Positions 59,741 to 64,000 of a stretch of 64,000 nt of DNA are shown here, piece by piece. Under the pieces are notes generated by a model. It searched no databases, had not been told where the DNA came from, and saw only the letters and a list, made by a program, of their open reading frames with translations. The position numbers were made by a program, and so were the translations under genes. Numbering within the stretch: position 1 is the first letter of the stretch; each line of letters starts with the position of its first letter. Origin of the DNA: an uncultured Bacteroidales bacterium (GTDB taxonomy: Bacteria; Bacteroidota; Bacteroidia; Bacteroidales; P3); contig CAJOEN010000003.1 of assembly GCA_905233475.1 (NCBI GenBank), positions 1 through 64,000 of the forward strand. The letters run 5' to 3'.

Positions 59741-61060
59741 CTACGGATTTATTCCACGTCTTTTCAGTTGGTTTTGAATATCCAAATCCAACTGGGGAAT
59801 TGTATAGCCTTTTTTCCAGTCTTTGCCATAGCGCAATGTGTCACAAGGTATTGTGTCGTATTGTCCTATTACTGCTACGATAAATTTGTTTTTAGATCTC
59901 ATTTTACTTCTGTAGCTAAGGTTGTTGGTGTCATTATCCGGATATTTGGCGTATCCTTGCCATTGATACACAATGTTTTGGCGGGCTTTAATTTTTTTTG
60001 CAGCACCCTTCTCCACATATTTTTCCTTGGTTTCCATGTGCTCGTCTATATCGCTGGTATAACGATACATTATGTATTTGCCATCAATTTTACGATAATA
60101 TGTTTTGATGACGTACATATTGTGATACAATGATTTTGCAGAACCAAATGCCATTAGAATTCTTGGTACCAGTTTTCTGTTAGGGTTTATAACCTGCGTG
60201 GTCATTTCCGTAATGGCATAGTCTTGTTTGTTGATAATCATGGTAAAAAGATAATTTGCCTTTGAGGTATCTTTTTTGTCATAAGCTTTGATTTTGTAAA
60301 AGTTGTTACCTTGGTCGTCGGTAAATTGCGACAAGGTTAGTTTTTTCCATCCTTTAATACCTCCGTTGTAGGATATATTTGAAATTCCATCATCAAATAC
60401 TTGGTTAATATTCCAATTGGTATAAAATTTGTATAAACCCATAGTATCTCTGTAGACCAATGAATTAACCAAATCCAAGTCCATAACATGCCTGAATCCA
60501 GCGGAGCAATGTATGTAGTTGCCCGGATGCCCGAAATCAACACTTGTTCCCTTGCCTAAAGGCGGGTGAAAACGCCGTATATATGGTGCTTCGAGGAAGA
60601 AATACAAACTGTCGTTGAGTGTACGCCAGTCGCGGTAATAATAATTTGAAACTAAAGTGTCGGTGTGGTAGTTTTCGGGAATACGGCGTACAACCTCTTT
60701 CAAAAGAGCATCGGGTGTTATGTATTCTGTTTTGGTAAACTCTTTCAATTCTATTGCATTGTTTTTTAGGCGTATAGGTTTGCCAAGGTCTTTTACGGCC
60801 ACTGTTTTTGTCTGATAGCCAACAAAGGAAATCTGCACGGTGCCGTTGGCAGTATCTACTGCGGGAACCGAAAAGCGGAACACGCCTTTGGTGTTGGTGA
60901 TGTCGCCGTAGGGAGTGCCTTTAAGCATCACGTTGGCGTATGGCAGCGGCGTTTTGCCGTCCTCTTCCACCACCTTGCCGGTAAGGGTGAAAAGATTGGT
61001 TTGGGCGGAAAGTGCTAATATACTGATGGTGAGAATAATAAAAGAAACAAGGTTTTTCAT
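59741..61060 (-). CDS. Exported protein with N-terminal carboxypeptidase-regulatory-like domain
   Basis: A 439-aa exported protein (signal peptide ending at SAQ, about residue 20). Residues 25-105 form a CarboxypepD-regulatory-like beta domain (LTGKVVEEDGKTPLPYANVMLKGTPYGDITNTKGVFRFSVP), as in the plug-side extension of SusC-like and DUF5686-type proteins. The rest contains a PDALLKEVVRRIPENYHTDTLVSNYYYRDW block, seen in many Bacteroidota outer-membrane-associated proteins, and ends without a beta-barrel or sorting domain. Function unknown. Confidence 0.72.
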   Translation of the reverse strand: MKNLVSFIILTISILALSAQTNLFTLTGKVVEEDGKTPLPYANVMLKGTPYGDITNTKGVFRFSVPAVDTANGTVQISFVGYQTKTVAVKDLGKPIRLKNNAIELKEFTKTEYITPDALLKEVVRRIPENYHTDTLVSNYYYRDWRTLNDSLYFFLEAPYIRRFHPPLGKGTSVDFGHPGNYIHCSAGFRHVMDLDLVNSLVYRDTMGLYKFYTNWNINQVFDDGISNISYNGGIKGWKKLTLSQFTDDQGNNFYKIKAYDKKDTSKANYLFTMIINKQDYAITEMTTQVINPNRKLVPRILMAFGSAKSLYHNMYVIKTYYRKIDGKYIMYRYTSDIDEHMETKEKYVEKGAAKKIKARQNIVYQWQGYAKYPDNDTNNLSYRSKMRSKNKFIVAVIGQYDTIPCDTLRYGKDWKKGYTIPQLDLDIQNQLKRRGINP

Positions 61061-61257
61061 TTTGTTATGGGTTTTGTTCTATATTACGATTTACATATAA
61101 TAATTACATTTACCCCTAAAATATTACAGCAAAGGAAAAATATTTTTGAATGCGATTTGCTAATATGCTGTGTAATAGCAATGTATCATTAACATAACAT
61201 GTCGCAATTGGGGGCAGAAAAAATGTATTCCTAACTCCGAACTCCGAACTAAAAAAA

Positions 61258-61572
61258 TCAGATTTTTTTGGAGAAGACGGCGCGAGTCATCAGCGGGGTG
61301 GTGTCGTAGGTGGTCTCCCAAACGCGTTCGGCTTCGTTGCCGATAATCTGCGGGTTGCTGTAGGCGGTTACGTAATAGATGGAATGCACACCGCGTTTCT
61401 GCCAGTCGGGATGCACGCCGTTGAGGAGAAGGTCTATCTCGTCGAACTTGCGCAAAGCCTTGAGTATGTGGTACCAGCCGAAGGGGAACAGCTTGCCGTT
61501 GGCTTTCTGGTATGCCTTGGTAAGACTGGGAATGCTGAGTCCGAAAGCCACAAGGTTGTCGTCCTTGTCCAT
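61258..61572 (-). pseudogene. Truncated 3' copy of the GNAT-like gene
   Basis: The frame MDKDDNLVAFGLSIPSLTKAYQ...RAVFSKKI matches the C-terminal third of the gene at 63027-64000; the DNA match runs from 61258 to about 61571. Everything upstream of residue DKDDN is missing, so it cannot fold as the full enzyme. Compared with the other copy it has lost 7 bp (catctcc), which brings the end back into frame. Confidence 0.8.
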
Positions 61573-61875
61573 CAATTATGTGTTTTATTGTTGTAATTTG
61601 TGTATTTTATAGTTTTTTTCTTGTTTTTTGTGAAATAAAGTAATTATTATTCTAAAATAATTATTTGTTTAGTGTTGTAAATAAGGGTTTTGTGGGTGCT
61701 TTAAAATTTTTATGATTTTTTAATATGTCTTTGTCAATTTTTAATCATATTTTTGTTGCGTTAAAACATATCATATCAACGCAGAAATTAGGAGGATCTG
61801 CAAACGTGGAATAAACACGAGAGCCACGATAAAAATAGGGTAGTCAATTTAATTAATCATTTAACACACTTCACT
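61573..61875. other. AT-rich leader of the lipoprotein cassette
   Basis: Very AT-rich, no gene seen. It holds a short GTGG...CCAC inverted repeat (about 61808-61829) and a possible promoter region for the lipoprotein gene; no clear TAnnTTTG box found. Confidence 0.4.
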
Positions 61876-62718
61876 ATGAAAAACATAAAAAAAATATTAT
61901 TGGCATTCTTTTGCATTTCTATTATTGTCACTGCTTGCAACAAAGAAAAAAATAATGCCGTATTACAAAATAAAAAAAGTACTAATACACAAATTATTCC
62001 TTTTGATAAAATATTACAATTAGGAGAAATCCATAACGCAGCTTTGGATAAAATTTTCGATAATTTTGATATTAATGCCGATGATTTAATATTGGAAATG
62101 GATAATGCTATCTTATCCACCGAATTCGATGGTATTAGTGATGAAGAAAAAGAATTTTTAATTGAATACAGCAACAGGGTTAAAAACAATCCTTATACTG
62201 AAACAGATCTATTTATTGCTATACAAGAGTCAAGTTTTCTTGAAAATAAAGATTTAATAATCAATTTTTTAGAAAATATAAATTTATTACCAATAGATGA
62301 TGAAACAACTATTGATAACCTTTTCTCTTATATAAACGAAGTGGAGGTATTGGCTTTTGATCAATTGTCAAATCCAGAAGACTTGTGTGTGGTAATTGCA
62401 TACAGTGAGTTATTAAAATCATCCTTAAAATATTGGTTTCCAGAAGATGCCGGAGGCATTGGCCGAGGTTTTAATATATTGAATTCTGGCATTACTGACA
62501 AATCAAAAAAAACAGATGGAAAAGGAAAACAAGTTGCAGGGCAAGCTGCATTGGCAGACTGTGAAGCTCTTGGTGCAGGAATGTTAGCTACTGCCATTGT
62601 AGGTGCGATTGCACCCCCAGCTTCGGTTGTCGGATTAGTATCAACTGCTGTTGGGGCTGGAATATCATCAGGTTGGGCTGCAATTAAAGAAGCTGTTACG
62701 AAAAAAACCAAAAGATAA
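61876..62718 (+). CDS. Lipoprotein with glycine-rich hydrophobic, bacteriocin-like tail
   Basis: A 280-aa protein: lipoprotein signal (IIVTAC, Cys21), a long acidic helical part (40-200), then a Gly/Ala-rich hydrophobic tail (QVAGQAALADCEALGAGMLA...IVGAIAPPASVVGLVSTAVGAGISSGWAAIKEAVTKK) with GxxxG-type repeats similar to class II bacteriocins and holin-like peptides. I do not know the family. The gene is far more AT-rich than its neighbours (16 G or C in 60 bases at 62041-62100). A small membrane protein follows after 2 bp. A toxin with its immunity protein is one reading, not proven. Confidence 0.65.
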   Translation: MKNIKKILLAFFCISIIVTACNKEKNNAVLQNKKSTNTQIIPFDKILQLGEIHNAALDKIFDNFDINADDLILEMDNAILSTEFDGISDEEKEFLIEYSNRVKNNPYTETDLFIAIQESSFLENKDLIINFLENINLLPIDDETTIDNLFSYINEVEVLAFDQLSNPEDLCVVIAYSELLKSSLKYWFPEDAGGIGRGFNILNSGITDKSKKTDGKGKQVAGQAALADCEALGAGMLATAIVGAIAPPASVVGLVSTAVGAGISSGWAAIKEAVTKKTKR

Positions 62719-62720
62719 AA

Positions 62721-62924
62721 ATGAAAAACAATTTATTAGCAATTTCATTTATAATAATCTGGATAACAACGAGTTCTGGATACTTGTTTTATTCAATTAT
62801 ATCTAATAATACTTTGGATACTATAGATTTTATATCTGTATTTTTGATATTCCCGCTAATATCCCTCTTAATTTCCTATTTTATTATTAAAAGAACAAGA
62901 AAAGGGGATGACAAAGAGTTATAA
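62721..62924 (+). CDS. Small membrane protein, possible immunity partner
   Basis: A 67-aa protein with two membrane helices (LLAISFIIIWITTSSGYLFYSII and FISVFLIFPLISLLISYFII) and a basic tail. It starts 2 bp after the lipoprotein stop, is equally AT-rich, and is followed by a terminator, so the two form one transcript. Size and topology fit many bacteriocin immunity proteins, but also many unrelated small proteins. Confidence 0.6.
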   Translation: MKNNLLAISFIIIWITTSSGYLFYSIISNNTLDTIDFISVFLIFPLISLLISYFIIKRTRKGDDKEL

Positions 62925-62949
62925 TCATCAATATAATACAATAATACTT

Positions 62950-62981
62950 AAAGGTACCGATATTTCGGTACCTTTAATTTT
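62950..62981 (+). terminator. Terminator of the lipoprotein cassette
   Basis: Perfect 11-bp stem AAAGGTACCGA/TCGGTACCTTT with a TATT loop, followed by AATTTT. Confidence 0.75.
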
Positions 62982-63026
62982 ATACAAACTCTTTTAAGGA
63001 TTAACTTTTTTCGATTAATAAATATC

Positions 63027-64000
63027 TCAGATTTTTTTCGAGAAGACGGCGCGAGTCATCAGCGGGGTGGTGTCGTAGGTGGTCTCCCAAACGCGTTCGG
63101 CTTCGTTGCCGATAATCTGCGGGTTGCTGTAGGCGGTTCATCTCCACGTAATAGATGGAATGCACGCCGCGTTTCTGCCAGTCGGGATGCACGCCGTTGA
63201 GGAGAAGGTCTATCTCGTCGAACTTGCGCAAAGCCTTGAGTATGTGGTACCATCCGAAGGGGAACAGCTTGCCGTTGGCTTTCTGGTATGCCTTGGTAAG
63301 ACTGGGAATGCTGAGTCCGAAAGCCACAAGGTTGTCGTCCTGGTCCACCACGAAATTGGCGAACTGCAGGTTTACAAAGGGGAAATATTCTTTGATATAG
63401 CAGTCTATCTCCTTGTCGGTGAGGGGGACGAAATCGTAAAGGTCCTTGAAAGCGGCGTTGATGGTGAGGAAGAACTTACGTGCGTAGGGCATAATCTCGC
63501 TGCGTTTCTTGAATTTCAGCAGCTTGAGGTTGTACTTGCGGAGTATCAGATCGTTGATACGTCCCACCTTTTCGGGAATGGGCTGCGAGGCAGGCATTTT
63601 GAACTGCTGCCAGCGGCATTCTATCTCGAAACCCTGTTTTTCGATAAAGTCGATATAATATTTGGGGTTGTACAAAGTACTGATGTTCTGATAGTTGTCG
63701 AAACCATCGATAACCCAGCACTCTTTGTCCATGTCGGTGAAGCCGAGAGGGCCGTCGATTTGCGTCATGCCTTGCTGGCGGCCGTATTCTATAACGGTGT
63801 CGAGGAGGGTTTTGAACACGTCGTAATCTTCGATGAAGTCGAACCAGCCGAAACGCACGGCTTTTTTGTTCCAAACCTCATTTACAGTATGGTTTATAAT
63901 GGCCGCCACACGTCCCACAATTTCATTGTTGCGGTATGCGAGCCACATTTTGAGGCTGCAGTGCTCCAGCGATGGGTTTTTGTCGGTTAAAAGGGCTATT
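63027..64000 (-). pseudogene. GNAT-like acyltransferase gene, frameshifted near its 3' end and running off the right edge
   Basis: The protein (frame open to base 64000) matches the Bacteroidota GNAT-like family: PSLEHCSLKMWLAYRNNEIVGRVAAIINHTVNEVW, RFGWFDFIEDYDVF, DGPLGFTDMDKECWVIDGF, and WQKRGVHSIYYV. After IHSIYYVEMNR a 2-bp loss near 63137 shifts the frame; the ancestral end (AYSNPQIIGNEAERVWETTYDTTPLMTRAVFSKKI, stop at 63027) is still readable in another frame, while the current frame runs on to 63001. The N-terminus lies outside the window. A second copy of the 3' end is at 61258-61572. Confidence 0.75.

Overview
The window is chromosomal DNA from a member of the Bacteroidota, most likely order Bacteroidales. 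The evidence is -7 boxes of the TAnnTTTG type upstream of many genes, a GWxTD protein, a DUF4175 protein, an RNase HI with an N-terminal viroplasmin-like domain, a subtilase with a type IX secretion C-terminal domain, a radical SAM/lipoprotein locus, and many lipobox proteins. I found no rRNA, no tRNA and no CRISPR array. Genes are standard-code; TAG is used as an ordinary stop.

Layout. 0-9.4 kb: envelope genes (a transglutaminase lipoprotein, a VanX-like dipeptidase, a lipid A-type acyltransferase with a GT2 glycosyltransferase, a GWxTD protein, small secreted proteins), plus a RhuM-family gene. 9.5-11 kb: rnhA-prmC. 12.7-14.45 kb: a tripartite hipB-hipS-hipT toxin-antitoxin operon bracketed on both sides by the same palindromic operator pair. 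14.6-20.2 kb: purine nucleoside phosphorylase, an M20 amidohydrolase, radA, comEC. 20.2-23.4 kb: a radical SAM/SPASM maturase, a PqqD-like protein, an HPr-kinase-like protein and two small lipoproteins that each carry two copies of a YGxPxxx(F/Y) motif. 23.4-24.3 kb: an atpE-atpF pair detached from the rest of the F0F1 operon. 24.6-31 kb: rsmE, a sugar nucleotidyltransferase, an AddB-like nuclease, a flippase, mscL.

31-50 kb is an accessory stretch with a strong defence flavour. It holds vsr with an odd in-frame insert, an AAA ATPase flanked by matching inverted repeats, a subtilase gene broken by one amber codon, a secreted protein with an internal sorting-like domain, mutT, and a McrBC-type pair. 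Next comes an AT-rich four-gene cassette (C5 DNA methyltransferase, HD-domain protein, ORC/CDC6-like ATPase, double-Rossmann CARF-like protein). A 27-codon fossil of a second methyltransferase and an AAA ATPase/TOPRIM pair of the AbiL/PARIS type close the island.

50-59.4 kb returns to housekeeping: a YqiA-like esterase broken by an amber codon, mnmG flanked by two near-perfect parS sites (which suggests the origin region is not far away), ybeY, an RsbW-like ATPase, a DUF4175 protein and an SDR enzyme. 59.4-64 kb holds an array of triloop hairpins, a carboxypeptidase-regulatory-like protein, and an AT-rich two-gene cassette (a lipoprotein with a bacteriocin-like tail and a small membrane protein) lying between two copies of the 3' end of a GNAT-like gene.
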